Assembly: GCF_042678385.1 (NCBI RefSeq)
Contig: NZ_JBHUDY010000001.1
Span: 2,108,001 to 2,172,000 of the forward strand
Direction of reading: 5' to 3'
DNA from: Sphingomonas_B tabacisoli
Lineage (GTDB): Bacteria > Pseudomonadota > Alphaproteobacteria > Sphingomonadales > Sphingomonadaceae
Length of the DNA: 64,000 nucleotides
Shown: positions 1 to 9,133 of the stretch, piece after piece
Layout of the letters: each line of letters opens with the position of its first letter
Position numbering within the stretch: position 1 is the first letter of the stretch
Position numbers and translations under genes: made by a program
Notes under the pieces: generated by a model
Told to the model about the DNA's origin: nothing
Seen by the model: the letters and a program-made list of their open reading frames with translations, nothing else
The model's database searches: none

Positions 1-1305
1 CGTGCTGCGCTCGATGAAATCGTGCAGGCTGATCGTCTTTCTCTCGACGACATAGCGGGCGTATTTCCGCGCGAAGCTGCCATAGCTCCTCGGATGGCCG
101 GTCGAAGCGTCGGAGCCGGTCATCACCCAGGGCTGGCGCATGAACGCCTCGATATCGGCCTCGGTCTGGTTGAACGAGGCCACCGCGGGATCGTGTTTGC
201 GGATCACCGTGATGGCGGCGGCGATGGCGTCGGTACCCTGCGCCTTGGCGATCGCATCCAGCCGCTGGCCACGAAACTCGCCCTCGGTCACCAGCAGCGC
301 ATTCGCGCCGCCGCGCCTGCGCAGGTTATCGACCATGTCGGCGCGCAGCCGGTCCTTTAGCGCCGGGTCGTCGAAGCGCGCGAGCAACGCCTTCCGCCCG
401 CCATCCTGCGCCCAACGCGGGATCAGCGAGGCGACCAGGCTCGTGCCCGATGCGGACCAGGGATATTGGTCGGCGGTCACGTCCTGCCCGGCGCGGCGCG
501 CGGCTTCCACCTTGGCGATGATCGCGGGCGCCTGGCCCTGCACGTCGACGCCCAGTGCCTTGATGTGCGAGATATGGACCGGAACATGGCCCAGCCGCCC
601 GACCGCGATTGCTTCCTCGATCGCGCCGGCAAGCCCGATATTGTAGCTCGACTCGTCCCGGATATGGCTGTCGTAATAGCCGCCGCGCCGTCCCGCTTCG
701 GCCGCTAGCGCCGCCACTTCCTCCGTCTTGGAAAAGCTTTGCGGGGCATAGAAAAGCCCGGTCGAAAAGCCGATCGCGCCCTGGCACATCGCGCCCGCGA
801 CCATCTTCTTCATCCGCGTAAGCTCGGCGTCGGTCGGCGCACGATCCGCCTCGCCGACAACGGCCCCGCGGACGGCGCCGAAGCCGACATGAGCGGCATA
901 GTTGATGCCGATCTGCTTATGTCCGAACACTGCCGCCATGTCCGGCGATCCGCCGCCGTCATTGCCGACCACCGCCGTCGTCACGCCTTGCATCAGAAAG
1001 CCCGGCACCAGCCGCGCCTGCGCGTCCTTGGACGCAAGCTGATCTTCCACATGGGTGTGCGGATCGATGAACCCCGGCGCGACGATCATTCCTTTGGCGT
1101 CGATCACGCGCGCCGCGCGCAGCGTCAGATGCGGCCCGACCGCGACGATGCGGTTCCCGGCAACCGCCACGTCGCCGGTGAACGGCGCGTCGGTGCCGGG
1201 ATAGACCGTGCCGCCGCGGATCAGCAGATCGACACGCTGCGCAGGCGCGGCGCCCACGCCGCATGCGGAAATCGCGCAGAGCAGCGCCAGTCGAAATCTG
1301 TTCAC
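1..1305 (-). CDS. Secreted N-acyl-D-amino-acid deacylase family amidohydrolase (C-terminus beyond window)
   Basis: The minus strand reads open for 435 codons from a GTG at 1305 to the window edge, so the C-terminus is missing. The N-terminus is a hydrophobic export signal with a lipobox-like ISAC at residues 12-15, so it may be a periplasmic lipoprotein. Residues 26-38 look like the start of a metal-dependent hydrolase (DLLIRGGTVYPG), and HTH at 83-85 is the metal-binding H-x-H. Near the visible end is the GSDAS motif of D-aminoacylases. The family hydrolyses N-acyl-D-amino acids or related amides. The start overlaps the dgcA stop as GTGA, which suggests translational coupling in one operon with dgcA and dgcN. 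The exact substrate is not shown. Confidence 0.85.
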   Translation of the reverse strand, partial: MNRFRLALLCAISACGVGAAPAQRVDLLIRGGTVYPGTDAPFTGDVAVAGNRIVAVGPHLTLRAARVIDAKGMIVAPGFIDPHTHVEDQLASKDAQARLVPGFLMQGVTTAVVGNDGGGSPDMAAVFGHKQIGINYAAHVGFGAVRGAVVGEADRAPTDAELTRMKKMVAGAMCQGAIGFSTGLFYAPQSFSKTEEVAALAAEAGRRGGYYDSHIRDESSYNIGLAGAIEEAIAVGRLGHVPVHISHIKALGVDVQGQAPAIIAKVEAARRAGQDVTADQYPWSASGTSLVASLIPRWAQDGGRKALLARFDDPALKDRLRADMVDNLRRRGGANALLVTEGEFRGQRLDAIAKAQGTDAIAAAITVIRKHDPAVASFNQTEADIEAFMRQPWVMTGSDASTGHPRSYGSFARKYARYVVERKTISLHDFIERST

Positions 1306-2291
1306 ACCGTCCCCCAAAAGCCCGGCTCCGGAGGCGTCAGCAGCCCCCCTTCGTCCCGGACGCCGCCCGGATAATCTTCCTTCAGCCACACCGGGCCGTC
1401 GAGATCAACGAAGTCCGACATGCGCGCGATGTGCAGCGCCGGCGCGATCGAGAGCGAGGAGCTGACCATGCAGCCCGTCATCAGGCCCAGCCCCGCCCAG
1501 CGCGCGGCATGGGCAAGCTCCAGCGCGGCAGTCAGCCCTCCGGATTTGTCGAGCTTGACGTTCACCACCTGATAGCGCCCCCCGACCCGCCACAGGTCGG
1601 TCGCGACATGCACCGCTTCGTCGGCGCATATCGGCACCAACGGCTTGAAGCTCTCCAGCCAGTCGTCCGCGTCGGCGGGGATCGGCTGTTCGAGCAGCGC
1701 GACCTCCGCGGCCTTCAGCACCGGCTGCATCGCCTCGACGAGCGTCTGGTCCCAGCTTTCATTGGGATCCACGATCAGCGCGGCCTTTGGCGCGGCGGCG
1801 CGGACCGCACGAATCTGGGCGGCCGGGTCGTTGGCATCCACCTTCACTTTCAGCAAAGGTGCGTGCGCAACCTCGGCGGCGGCCCGTGCCATGGCCTCCG
1901 GCGCATCGATGACGATCGTCAGCGCGCTCGCCAGCCGTTCGGGCTCGGACGCGCCGATCATCGACGCTACGCTTTCGCCGGACAGCCGCGCTTCCAGGTC
2001 CCACAATGCGCAGTCGATCGCGTTACGGGCCGCGCCGGCGGGGAGCTGAGCGAGCAGCGCGCGCCTGTCGCCGCCATTCTCGATGAAGTCCCGTGCCGCC
2101 TCAATCTGGGCGAGCGCGCTCTCGATGCTCTCGCCGTAACGGGCATAGGGAACACCCTCCCCGCGCCCGACGACATCCCCTTCGCCGATAGCCACCGTCA
2201 CGACATCCGCCGCGGTCTTGACGCCGCGGGAGATGCGGAACGGCCGCGTCAGTGCGAAGCGGTCGTGGCGAGCGCTGAGGGTTCGACGCAT
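1302..2291 (-). CDS. dgcA: N-acetyl-D-glutamate racemase DgcA / dipeptide epimerase family
   Basis: A 329-residue enolase-superfamily protein. The expected active-site residues are visible: K148-x-K150 on one barrel strand, metal ligands D175, E201 and D224, and K246/K249 opposite. The same fold includes L-Ala-D/L-Glu epimerases. When the gene sits beside a DUF1611 gene, as here, the family is assigned to racemisation of N-acetyl-D-glutamate in D-glutamate catabolism. I chose the ATG at 2291 because MRRTLSARHDRFALTRPF matches the normal family N-terminus. This start lies 43 bp inside the end of dgcN. A true Ala-Glu epimerase role in murein recycling is the main alternative, and the nearby murQ keeps that open. 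Confidence 0.82.
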   Translation of the reverse strand: MRRTLSARHDRFALTRPFRISRGVKTAADVVTVAIGEGDVVGRGEGVPYARYGESIESALAQIEAARDFIENGGDRRALLAQLPAGAARNAIDCALWDLEARLSGESVASMIGASEPERLASALTIVIDAPEAMARAAAEVAHAPLLKVKVDANDPAAQIRAVRAAAPKAALIVDPNESWDQTLVEAMQPVLKAAEVALLEQPIPADADDWLESFKPLVPICADEAVHVATDLWRVGGRYQVVNVKLDKSGGLTAALELAHAARWAGLGLMTGCMVSSSLSIAPALHIARMSDFVDLDGPVWLKEDYPGGVRDEGGLLTPPEPGFWGTV

Positions 2292-3283
2292 AGCAATCTG
2301 TCGATAATGGCTTCCGCGCCGTGGGCGACCGGATCGGTGCAAGGCAATCCCAGCTCGTCCTCGATCTGCCCGCAAAGGCGAAGCGCTTCCGGCCCGTCCA
2401 TTCGGGACGTGTTGACGCATACGCCGACGGCGCGGACATCGGGGTTGGTCACGCGCGCGGCTTCCAGATTGCGCTCCAGCGTTTCGGCGAGGCCCGGCGT
2501 CGGGCGGCCGGGTATGCCGCGCATGTGCGCGCGCCCGGGCTCGTCGCAGAGCACCAGCGCCTCCGGCTGCGCGCCGTGCAGCAGACCCAGGGAAACGCCG
2601 GCGAAGGATGGGTGGAACAGCGATCCCTGACCTTCGATCAAATCCCAGCCGCCATCGTGCCGCGCCGGAGCCAGCCGCTCGATCGCGCCCGAGATGAAAT
2701 CGGCGACCACCGCATCGACCGGCACGCCCTCGCCTGCGATCAGGATGCCGGTCTGCCCGGTCGCGCGGAAATCGGCGGTGACGCCCCGCGCCCGCAGCGC
2801 TTTCGTCAGCGCCAGCGTCGAATACATCTTGCCGACCGAGCAGTCGGTACCGACGGTCAGCAATCGGTGGCCGGCGCGCGGATAGCCCTTGCCGACGGTC
2901 AGGTCCGCCGGCGGGTCGCGCACGTCGAACAATTGCAGCCCCCGCTCGGCCGCCATTTGCACCAGCCGCGGCTCGTTCCGCAGCCGCTCGTGCAGCCCGG
3001 CCGCGACATTCATCCCGACCTCGAGCGCTGCCGCCGCATCCGCGACGAGATCGGCTCCGAGCCGGCCGCCGGCGCTGGCGATGCCGAGCACCATCGTCCG
3101 CGCGCCGGCCGCGGCGGCCTGCGCCATGCGCATCCGCGGCAGGCCGAGCGTCAACGGGCAGTCGTCATGACGGAATTCGCCGACGCAGTCGTCGCGGCGA
3201 AACTCGGCCAATCCGCGCGAGGTCTTGATCGCAACGGAATCGTCGCTGTGACCAAGATAGAGGAGAAAAGGGCCTGGGATCAT
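2249..3283 (-). CDS. dgcN: DUF1611 family N-acetyltransferase DgcN
   Basis: A 344-residue DUF1611 protein. It starts with the family's typical segment (PFLLYLGHSDDSVAIKTSRG) and has a P-loop-like nucleotide-binding motif, VGTDCSVGKM, near residues 140-150. The ending EALRLCGQIEDELGLPCTDPV is also family-like. DgcN proteins are described as N-acetyltransferases that act on D-glutamate ahead of DgcA. Here the two genes overlap and are followed by a D-aminoacylase-like gene that could remove the acetyl group or supply D-amino acids. A LysR gene lies 70 bp upstream on the same strand and is the likely regulator. Confidence 0.82.
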   Translation of the reverse strand: MIPGPFLLYLGHSDDSVAIKTSRGLAEFRRDDCVGEFRHDDCPLTLGLPRMRMAQAAAAGARTMVLGIASAGGRLGADLVADAAAALEVGMNVAAGLHERLRNEPRLVQMAAERGLQLFDVRDPPADLTVGKGYPRAGHRLLTVGTDCSVGKMYSTLALTKALRARGVTADFRATGQTGILIAGEGVPVDAVVADFISGAIERLAPARHDGGWDLIEGQGSLFHPSFAGVSLGLLHGAQPEALVLCDEPGRAHMRGIPGRPTPGLAETLERNLEAARVTNPDVRAVGVCVNTSRMDGPEALRLCGQIEDELGLPCTDPVAHGAEAIIDRLLCVEPSALATTASH

Positions 3284-3353
3284 CGCGCACAGCCGTATCG
3301 CGCGCGATCGGAAGCCGCCGCATAGCGAGTGCGGCGCTCGGCATAGCCTGCCG

Positions 3354-4238
3354 TTATAGTTCGTCGATCACGCCGGCCAATGTGTTCAGGAAGCCGCAGG
3401 CGAGCGCGCCGGGCGGGCGGTTGATCAGGAACATCGCCTGGATGTCGAAGGTCAGCCGGGGCTTCAGCGGGCGCATCGACAGGCCGGGCGCCATCCAGGC
3501 CTGCGCCGTAAAGTTGTCGACCACCGTCATGCCCACACCTTGCCGAACCAGCGCGCATGCAATGTAGAAAGTCCGTGCCGAGACGACTTCGTTCAGCTCC
3601 AGATCGCGACGCTGAAGCTCCTGGCTGAACAGTGCGCCGATCGGACCGCTCGCGGCCAGGCTGATGAACGGCTTTCCGCGCAAAACGTCGAGCTCCAGAG
3701 ACGGCGGCGCATCGGGCATATCCTCTTCCCGATACAGCAGCACCAGCTCGCCCTCGCCCAGCCAGCGGTTGCCGATCGGCGTCGACGGCGGCACCTGATA
3801 GGCGATCGCGACGTCCGTCTCGCGCTCGTAGAGCTTCCTCAGCAGATCGTCGTGATGGACGGTCTGCAGATCGAACCTGACATTCTCGTGATTGCGCATG
3901 AACCGCGCCACGGCCGTCGGCAGCGCGCTCAACGCCAGCGACGGCAATGCAGAGATGCGCAGCACGCCGCCCACGCCCCGCTTCAGGTTACGTCCCGCCT
4001 CGCGCAACGCGTACACGCGATCCTGTATCTCGCTGACGTCCGCGAACAGCACATGCGCATCTTCGGTGGGCACGAGCCCGCCATTGGTGCGCTGGAACAG
4101 GTTGAAGCCAAGCAGCGATTCCGCGTGGCGCAGCATCTTCGACACGGAAGGCTGCGACACGTTCAGCGCACGTGCCGCGGCACTGACCGAGCCATTCACA
4201 TAGACTGCGTGGAAGATTTCGATGTGACGCAGGTTCAT
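3354..4238 (-). CDS. LysR family transcriptional regulator
   Basis: A 294-residue LysR-type regulator of normal length. The winged helix is at residues 1-60, with the helix-turn-helix around SVSAAARALNVSQPSVSKML. The ligand-binding domain follows from about residue 90 (VLRISALPSLALSALP). It lies 70 bp upstream of dgcN in the same direction, so control of the D-glutamate genes is the simplest inference. The effector is unknown. I saw no convincing operator in the 70-bp gap. Confidence 0.9.
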   Translation of the reverse strand: MNLRHIEIFHAVYVNGSVSAAARALNVSQPSVSKMLRHAESLLGFNLFQRTNGGLVPTEDAHVLFADVSEIQDRVYALREAGRNLKRGVGGVLRISALPSLALSALPTAVARFMRNHENVRFDLQTVHHDDLLRKLYERETDVAIAYQVPPSTPIGNRWLGEGELVLLYREEDMPDAPPSLELDVLRGKPFISLAASGPIGALFSQELQRRDLELNEVVSARTFYIACALVRQGVGMTVVDNFTAQAWMAPGLSMRPLKPRLTFDIQAMFLINRPPGALACGFLNTLAGVIDEL

Positions 4239-4305
4239 CCGGGTCGGGCTTACAGGGTCGGCTACCGAAGTTGAAGCCGCCGCGTGGCGCGGCTGTGACG
4301 CCTTC

Positions 4306-5184
4306 TTAAGCCGCTTCCTTTTCCACTGCTCGCGTGCGGGCGAGCAGGATCGCGCCGTCCAATGCGTCGCCCAGCGGCTCCGTCAGCCGCTCGCGGATGC
4401 TGGCCGCCAGCCAGTCGCGCATGCGCGCGGCCACGCCGCCCATCAGGCAGCAGCTCGGCGCGCCGCGGTCGAGCAGGACGCGGATCAGCCGGTCGATGCG
4501 CAGCGCGGCTTCCTGCACGATGGCTTCCGCCACCGGATCGCCCTCGCCCGCATAGTCCATCACGATCGGCGCGAAGGCGGCGTAATCGGCTGGTGTGGCC
4601 CGCCCGGTCCAGGCGACGATCTCGCTGGGCTTGCCGTGGAAATGGTCGAGCACGGCTTCAGTCATGGCGCTATGCGGAATGCGCCCGTCGCGGGCCCAGA
4701 GCGATTGCCGGATCGCGCGCAGCCCAAGGTCGGCGCCGCTGCCTTCGTCCGAAATCGGAAATCCGTAGCCGCCGATCGTATGAACCTGGTCGCCCACCCG
4801 CGCGAAGCCGATGCTGCCGGTCCCGACGATCACGATCGCACCGTCGCCGCCGGCATGCGCGCCCAGATTGGCGATCGCCGCGTCGCTGGCGAACGCAATC
4901 GAGCGAAACGGGAAATCATGCTCCTGCAGCCCCGGCAGAACGCCGCGCCGGTTCAGCCCGGCAATGCCCAGCCCGGCGCGGATGGCGGGGAAATGACTTT
5001 CATCGAGCCCCGCTTGTCTCAGCGCCTGCATATAAGCGTCCGCGACCGCGCCAAGCGCCTCGTTCAGGCCGAGCCCGGTATTGCCCGGGCCGCCCTCGCC
5101 AGTGCCGACGACGGTGCCGTCGTCCGTTACCAGGCGCGCGCGTGTGTGCGTGCCGCCGGCGTCGATGCCCAGATAATAGTCCAT
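4306..5184 (-). CDS. BadF/BadG/BcrA/BcrD-type ATPase, N-acetylglucosamine or glucosamine kinase
   Basis: A 292-residue ASKHA-fold kinase. It shows the phosphate-1 loop GIDAGGTHTRA at residues 6-16, a central GTGSIGF loop and the DEGSGADLG segment typical of GlcNAc/glucosamine kinases. It would phosphorylate an amino sugar in the cytoplasm. It is divergent from murQ across a gap of about 100 bp. This pairing fits recycling or scavenging of peptidoglycan amino sugars, with the kinase feeding GlcNAc-6-phosphate and MurQ handling MurNAc-6-phosphate. MurNAc kinase (AnmK) is a different family and is not present here. Sugar specificity cannot be read from sequence alone. Confidence 0.82.
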   Translation of the reverse strand: MDYYLGIDAGGTHTRARLVTDDGTVVGTGEGGPGNTGLGLNEALGAVADAYMQALRQAGLDESHFPAIRAGLGIAGLNRRGVLPGLQEHDFPFRSIAFASDAAIANLGAHAGGDGAIVIVGTGSIGFARVGDQVHTIGGYGFPISDEGSGADLGLRAIRQSLWARDGRIPHSAMTEAVLDHFHGKPSEIVAWTGRATPADYAAFAPIVMDYAGEGDPVAEAIVQEAALRIDRLIRVLLDRGAPSCCLMGGVAARMRDWLAASIRERLTEPLGDALDGAILLARTRAVEKEAA

Positions 5185-5198
5185 CGTTCCGCGATGCG

Positions 5199-5229
5199 CT
5201 TAGCCCAATCTTCGCACCGTTACGCTAAG
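5199..5229. promoter_or_regulatory. Inverted repeat in the kinase/murQ divergent promoter
   Basis: The hexamer CTTAGC at 5199-5204 is repeated in inverted form as GCTAAG at 5224-5229, with a 19-bp spacer, in the only gap between the divergent kinase and murQ genes. It could bind a regulator of amino-sugar recycling. It is short and no regulator gene is adjacent, so this is only a candidate. Confidence 0.3.
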
Positions 5230-5290
5230 AAGATATGGCACCGCTATGACATTGAGGCATAGACACAGGTCCGCAACAGGAGTGCGCGCC

Positions 5291-6151
5291 TTGTCGACGG
5301 AGCGGATCAGCCCTCGTTATTCCGATCTCGATCTATGGCCCACCGCCGACGCGGTGGCCGCCATACTGGAGGGCCAGCTCGCCGCCGCAGCCGCGGTGCA
5401 GGCCGCCAGCGATGCGATTGCCGAGGCCGCGGACGCGGCGGCGGCACGACTGCGCAAGAACGGCCGGCTGATCTATTGCGGCGCCGGCACGTCCGGCCGG
5501 CTGGCAGTGCTCGACGGCGTAGAGCTCGGCCCGACCTATGACTGGAGCCGCACTGTCTATGCGCTTGCGGGCGGCATGGACGCGATGCTGGAAAGCGTGG
5601 AGGGCGCCGAGGACGATACCGCCGCCGCCGAGGCCGCGATCCGTAAGGCCGCCCCGGCCCCGGCCGATGTCGTCATCGGCGTCGCAGCAAGCGGCCGCAC
5701 GCCATTCACGGTTGCGGCTATCGGCGCCGCGCGAACTGCCGGCGCATTGACTATCGGCCTGGCCAGCAACGCGGGCACGCCGTTGCTGTCCGCGTCCGAT
5801 CACCCGATCCCGCTTCTCACCGGCCCGGAAGTCGTCGCCGGCTCCACCCGGATGAAGGCAGGAACGGCCCAGAAGATCGCGCTGAACACCCTTTCCACCG
5901 CGATCATGCTGCGATTGGGCCGTGTTCATGCCGGCCTGATGGTCGAGATGCGCCTCTCCAACGCAAAGCTCCAATCCCGGGCGGCCGCGATCGTCGCACA
6001 GATCGCCGAAACCGATCGCGCGACGGCCGAGACCGCGCTCACGGCATCCGGCGGCAGCATCAAGCGCGCCGTGTTGATCGCGCTCGGCCGAGACGAAGCG
6101 GCGCTCGACGAAGCCGACGGAAATCTGCGCAACGCACTTCGCCGCCGTTGA
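5291..6151 (+). CDS. murQ: N-acetylmuramic acid 6-phosphate etherase
   Basis: This is a SIS-domain etherase that cleaves the lactyl ether of MurNAc-6-phosphate to give GlcNAc-6-phosphate and D-lactate. Visible family marks are GAGTSGRL for sugar-phosphate binding, VVIGVAASGRTPF, and the long signature around VVAGSTRMKAGTAQK. I place the start at the TTG at 5291 because AGGAG lies eight bases before it and the protein then begins STERISPRYSDLD, as in other MurQ proteins. An in-frame ATG at 5246 would add 15 unusual residues. It sits opposite the amino-sugar kinase, and both act in murein recycling. Confidence 0.93.
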   Translation: MSTERISPRYSDLDLWPTADAVAAILEGQLAAAAAVQAASDAIAEAADAAAARLRKNGRLIYCGAGTSGRLAVLDGVELGPTYDWSRTVYALAGGMDAMLESVEGAEDDTAAAEAAIRKAAPAPADVVIGVAASGRTPFTVAAIGAARTAGALTIGLASNAGTPLLSASDHPIPLLTGPEVVAGSTRMKAGTAQKIALNTLSTAIMLRLGRVHAGLMVEMRLSNAKLQSRAAAIVAQIAETDRATAETALTASGGSIKRAVLIALGRDEAALDEADGNLRNALRRR

Positions 6152-6210
6152 AGACGCGGCGTATGACGTGCTGAGCGCGGGCCTGGCCCGCCCCGCCGCT
6201 AAGCACCAAG

Positions 6211-7200
6211 CTAAGCCTCGAGAAACTCCTCGGTATCGATCTCGGCCTGCGTGGCCGCTGGATAGCGCGGGCCGGCAATCGCTGCCTTCGTAAGCAAATG
6301 ATCCGCCTGCCTAAGGACATCAGGGCGCACGTCCGCGGGCCGGAAATTCTCCTCCAGATGCATCATCGACGTCGTCCCCGGGATCGCGACCACATGGTCG
6401 CCGCGCGACAGCACCCAAGCGAGCGAAAGCTGAGCCGGAGTGCAGCCAGCGTGGTCTGCAATCGCTTGAAAACGCTTAAAGAGTACAAGATTGCGCTCGA
6501 GATTCGGGCTCTGAAACCGTGGCATGCCGCGACGGATATCCCGTTCTTCGAACTGATCAGGCGAATGCACCGCACCTGCGAAAAATCCGCGGGCGACCGG
6601 CGAAAAGGCCACCAGCGCAGCGTCCAAATCCCGTGTCGCATTGAGCACGCCCAGCTCCACGTTGCGCGACCAAGGCGAATACTCGTTCTGGACCGCGGCG
6701 ATCGGGTGGACGGCGTGCGCCTTGCGAAGCGTCGCGGCGGACACCTCGCTGAGCCCTATCGCGCGGACCTTCCCCGCCTCGACCATCCGGGCGAGCGCGC
6801 CGACCGACTCTTCGACCGGCACCGATTTGTCCCAGCGATGGAGGTAATAGAGATCAATCACGTCGGTCTTCAGCCGTGTGAGACTTTCGTCGATCGTGCG
6901 CAGCAGCGTTTCGGGTCGGCCGTCGATCACGCGCTTGCCGTCGACGCCTGTCATCCCGCACTTGGATGCGAGCACATATTCGGAACGGCGATGCCCGATC
7001 GCTTCGCCCAGCAGCGTTTCATTCGCGCCGAAGCCGTATAGCGCGGCGGTGTCCAGGAAGTCATAACCGAGATCGAGCGCGCGGTTGAGCAGCCGCACCG
7101 CGCCCTCGCGTGGCGGCGGCGAGCCATAGGCGTGACTCAGGGACATGCAGCCGAGCCCGATCGCATTGACCTTGAATGGGCCGACGCGGCGCTTCAGCAT
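6211..7200 (-). CDS. Aldo/keto reductase
   Basis: A 329-residue aldo/keto reductase of the YajO/general-stress type. The catalytic tetrad is complete: D50, Y55, K81 and H122 (in LYYLHRWD). A late SLAWVLSRG segment and IPGTTS supply NADP-binding residues. It is the last gene of the ligK-ligU-ligI operon and its start overlaps the ligI stop by 7 bp. It probably reduces an aromatic aldehyde or ketone that feeds the protocatechuate route. It is not a known core enzyme of that pathway, so the substrate is open. Confidence 0.9.
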   Translation of the reverse strand: MLKRRVGPFKVNAIGLGCMSLSHAYGSPPPREGAVRLLNRALDLGYDFLDTAALYGFGANETLLGEAIGHRRSEYVLASKCGMTGVDGKRVIDGRPETLLRTIDESLTRLKTDVIDLYYLHRWDKSVPVEESVGALARMVEAGKVRAIGLSEVSAATLRKAHAVHPIAAVQNEYSPWSRNVELGVLNATRDLDAALVAFSPVARGFFAGAVHSPDQFEERDIRRGMPRFQSPNLERNLVLFKRFQAIADHAGCTPAQLSLAWVLSRGDHVVAIPGTTSMMHLEENFRPADVRPDVLRQADHLLTKAAIAGPRYPAATQAEIDTEEFLEA

Positions 7201-8081
7201 TCCTCGGGCCAGTACAGACGCATCGGATTGTCGACGAGCAGCTTGCGCTGCAGTTCCGGAGTTGGCGCGATCCGCGGGATGACGTCGACCAGCGCGCCGT
7301 CATTGGGAATGTTACTTTCCATATTTGGATGCGGCCAGTCGGTGCCCCACAACACGCGGTCCGGATAGTCTTCGACCAGCGGGCGCACGGCCGCGACGAA
7401 GTCTTCGTACGGCGGTCCGTTGGCGTCGAGCCGGTCGGGACAAGTCACTTTAGTCCAGAGGTCGCCTCGGCTGTCGAGCAGCGAGCGGAACGCGCGCATG
7501 TCGGGCCCGTCCGGCCCCTGCGCGACGTCGGGCCGCCCCATATGGTCGATCACGATCGGCACCGGAATGGCCGCAAGGAACGGCCGCATCTCGTCGATGA
7601 TGTCGGCTTCGAAATAGACCACCACGTGCCAGCCGAGCCGCCGGATTCGGCGGGCCACATCCAGGAATTTTTCCTTGGGGGCGTCGTCCACCAGCCGCTT
7701 CAGAAAGTTGAAGCGCACGCCGCGGATGCCGCCTTGGTGCAGCCGGTCCAGCTCCGCATCGGAAATCGCGGGATCGACGACAGCGACACCGCGCGCACGC
7801 CTCGCCGACTTGGCGATGCCGTTCAGCGTCGCGCCATTGTCGGTGCCGTGGCAGCTCGCCTGCACGATCACGTTGCGCGCCAAGCCGAGATGGTCGCGCA
7901 GCGCGAACAGCGCCTCGGGACCCGCGTCCTGCGGCTGGTATTTGGCTTTGGCGCTGAACGGAAACGCTGCCGCCGGCCCGAACACGTGGCAATGCGCATC
8001 GACCGCGCCCGGCGGCGGCGTGTATCGCGCTTTGGACGGCTCAAGCGTCCAACTGCGGACCCGACCCTGTTCGTCCTTCAT
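7194..8081 (-). CDS. ligI: 2-pyrone-4,6-dicarboxylate hydrolase
   Basis: A 295-residue amidohydrolase-2 protein that closely follows the LigI pattern. It has TPPPGAVDAHCHVFGP (metal-binding H30-x-H32), NVIVQASCHGTDN, RGVRFNFLKRLVDDAPKEKF, VIDHMGRPD and WGTDWPHPN. The enzyme opens 2-pyrone-4,6-dicarboxylate (PDC) to oxalomesaconate in the protocatechuate 4,5-cleavage pathway. The ATG at 8081 gives the standard N-terminus. The gene overlaps ligU upstream by 4 bp and the aldo/keto reductase downstream by 7 bp. Confidence 0.96.
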   Translation of the reverse strand: MKDEQGRVRSWTLEPSKARYTPPPGAVDAHCHVFGPAAAFPFSAKAKYQPQDAGPEALFALRDHLGLARNVIVQASCHGTDNGATLNGIAKSARRARGVAVVDPAISDAELDRLHQGGIRGVRFNFLKRLVDDAPKEKFLDVARRIRRLGWHVVVYFEADIIDEMRPFLAAIPVPIVIDHMGRPDVAQGPDGPDMRAFRSLLDSRGDLWTKVTCPDRLDANGPPYEDFVAAVRPLVEDYPDRVLWGTDWPHPNMESNIPNDGALVDVIPRIAPTPELQRKLLVDNPMRLYWPEEC

Positions 8082-9133
8082 GCGAAAACAACTCCGTCCA
8101 TCAGCTTGCGTGCCGTGCGGAGCATGCCGGCCTCGATCGGCTGCCCGCCCTCGTCCACCGTCACAACGCATTCGGTGGCGCCGGTCGGGTGCTCGACCCC
8201 CAGCTTCTTGCTGCGCCCTCCTGGGACCTGCGCAACTTGGGCAGCGGGCGAACCTTCGATCAGGCAGGCCGTGGCGACGCTCACTGCGCCGAGCACGCCG
8301 ATTGAGGCGTGGATGCGGTGCGGGATCAGCGAGCGCACCGCGATGGCGCCGCCTTCCTTGGGAGCGGCAACCAGCATCATCTTGGGCACCGACTTCTCGC
8401 TGACATTCCCCAAGTTCATCATCGGCCCGGCCTTCAGGCGGATCGCCTCCACTTTCGCCTTCATCGCCACGTCGGCGTCGAGCGTGTCGCGATCCTCATA
8501 GCCGGCGATGCCGACATCGCTTGCCAGAAAGACCACGCATGGCATGCCGTTATCAATCAGCGTGCAGCGCACGCCGTCGATCTCGTCTACCCCATTGCCC
8601 GTCGGCAGCAGGGCGCCGCAGCTCGACCCTGCAGTATCGCGAAACGCGAGCGGGATCGGCGCAGCCGTGCCCGGCACGCCGCTGATCGCCGCATGGCCTT
8701 CATAGGCGACTTGGCCGCCAGGTGTCTGCACCGTGGCAACCGCGACCTGGCCGGTATTCTCCATGAAGATCGCGACACGCGTCTCGCCGTCTACGGCCTG
8801 GATCAGCTCACGTTCGATTGCAAACGGCCCGACGCCGGCAAGCATGTTGCCGCAATTCTGGCTGTCAGTGACGATCGGCTGATCGACGAAAACCTGCAGA
8901 AAGAGATAGTCGACATCGACGCCAGGCCTATCGGATTTTGAGACCACCGCAACTTTCGAGGTTAGCGGATCGGCACCGCCCATGCCGTCGATCTGGCGGG
9001 GATCAGGCGATCCCATGATGCGCAGCAGGAACGCATCGCGGGCCGCCGTATCGGCCGGCAGATCGTCCTTCAGGAAGAACGCGCCCTTCGACGTGCCGCC
9101 GCGCATCCACATGCACCGTACGCCGTCAGACAT
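8078..9133 (-). CDS. ligU: 4-oxalomesaconate tautomerase/isomerase (PrpF family)
   Basis: A 351-residue PrpF-fold protein of diaminopimelate-epimerase-like architecture. It starts with MRGGTSKG and later has DSQNCGNML and the C-terminal HPTGATECVV, all typical of LigU/GalD. The family isomerises the keto and enol or double-bond forms of 4-oxalomesaconate between the LigI and LigJ steps. I chose the ATG at 9133, which overlaps the end of ligK by 8 bp. Reading further upstream gives only low-complexity arginine-rich sequence. Confidence 0.92.
   Translation of the reverse strand: MSDGVRCMWMRGGTSKGAFFLKDDLPADTAARDAFLLRIMGSPDPRQIDGMGGADPLTSKVAVVSKSDRPGVDVDYLFLQVFVDQPIVTDSQNCGNMLAGVGPFAIERELIQAVDGETRVAIFMENTGQVAVATVQTPGGQVAYEGHAAISGVPGTAAPIPLAFRDTAGSSCGALLPTGNGVDEIDGVRCTLIDNGMPCVVFLASDVGIAGYEDRDTLDADVAMKAKVEAIRLKAGPMMNLGNVSEKSVPKMMLVAAPKEGGAIAVRSLIPHRIHASIGVLGAVSVATACLIEGSPAAQVAQVPGGRSKKLGVEHPTGATECVVTVDEGGQPIEAGMLRTARKLMDGVVFA

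Noticed and set aside
6177..6191. A GCGGGC-ctg-GCCCGC hairpin after murQ as a terminator
   Set aside because: The stem is only 6 bp and no T-run follows on either strand, so I did not call it a terminator.
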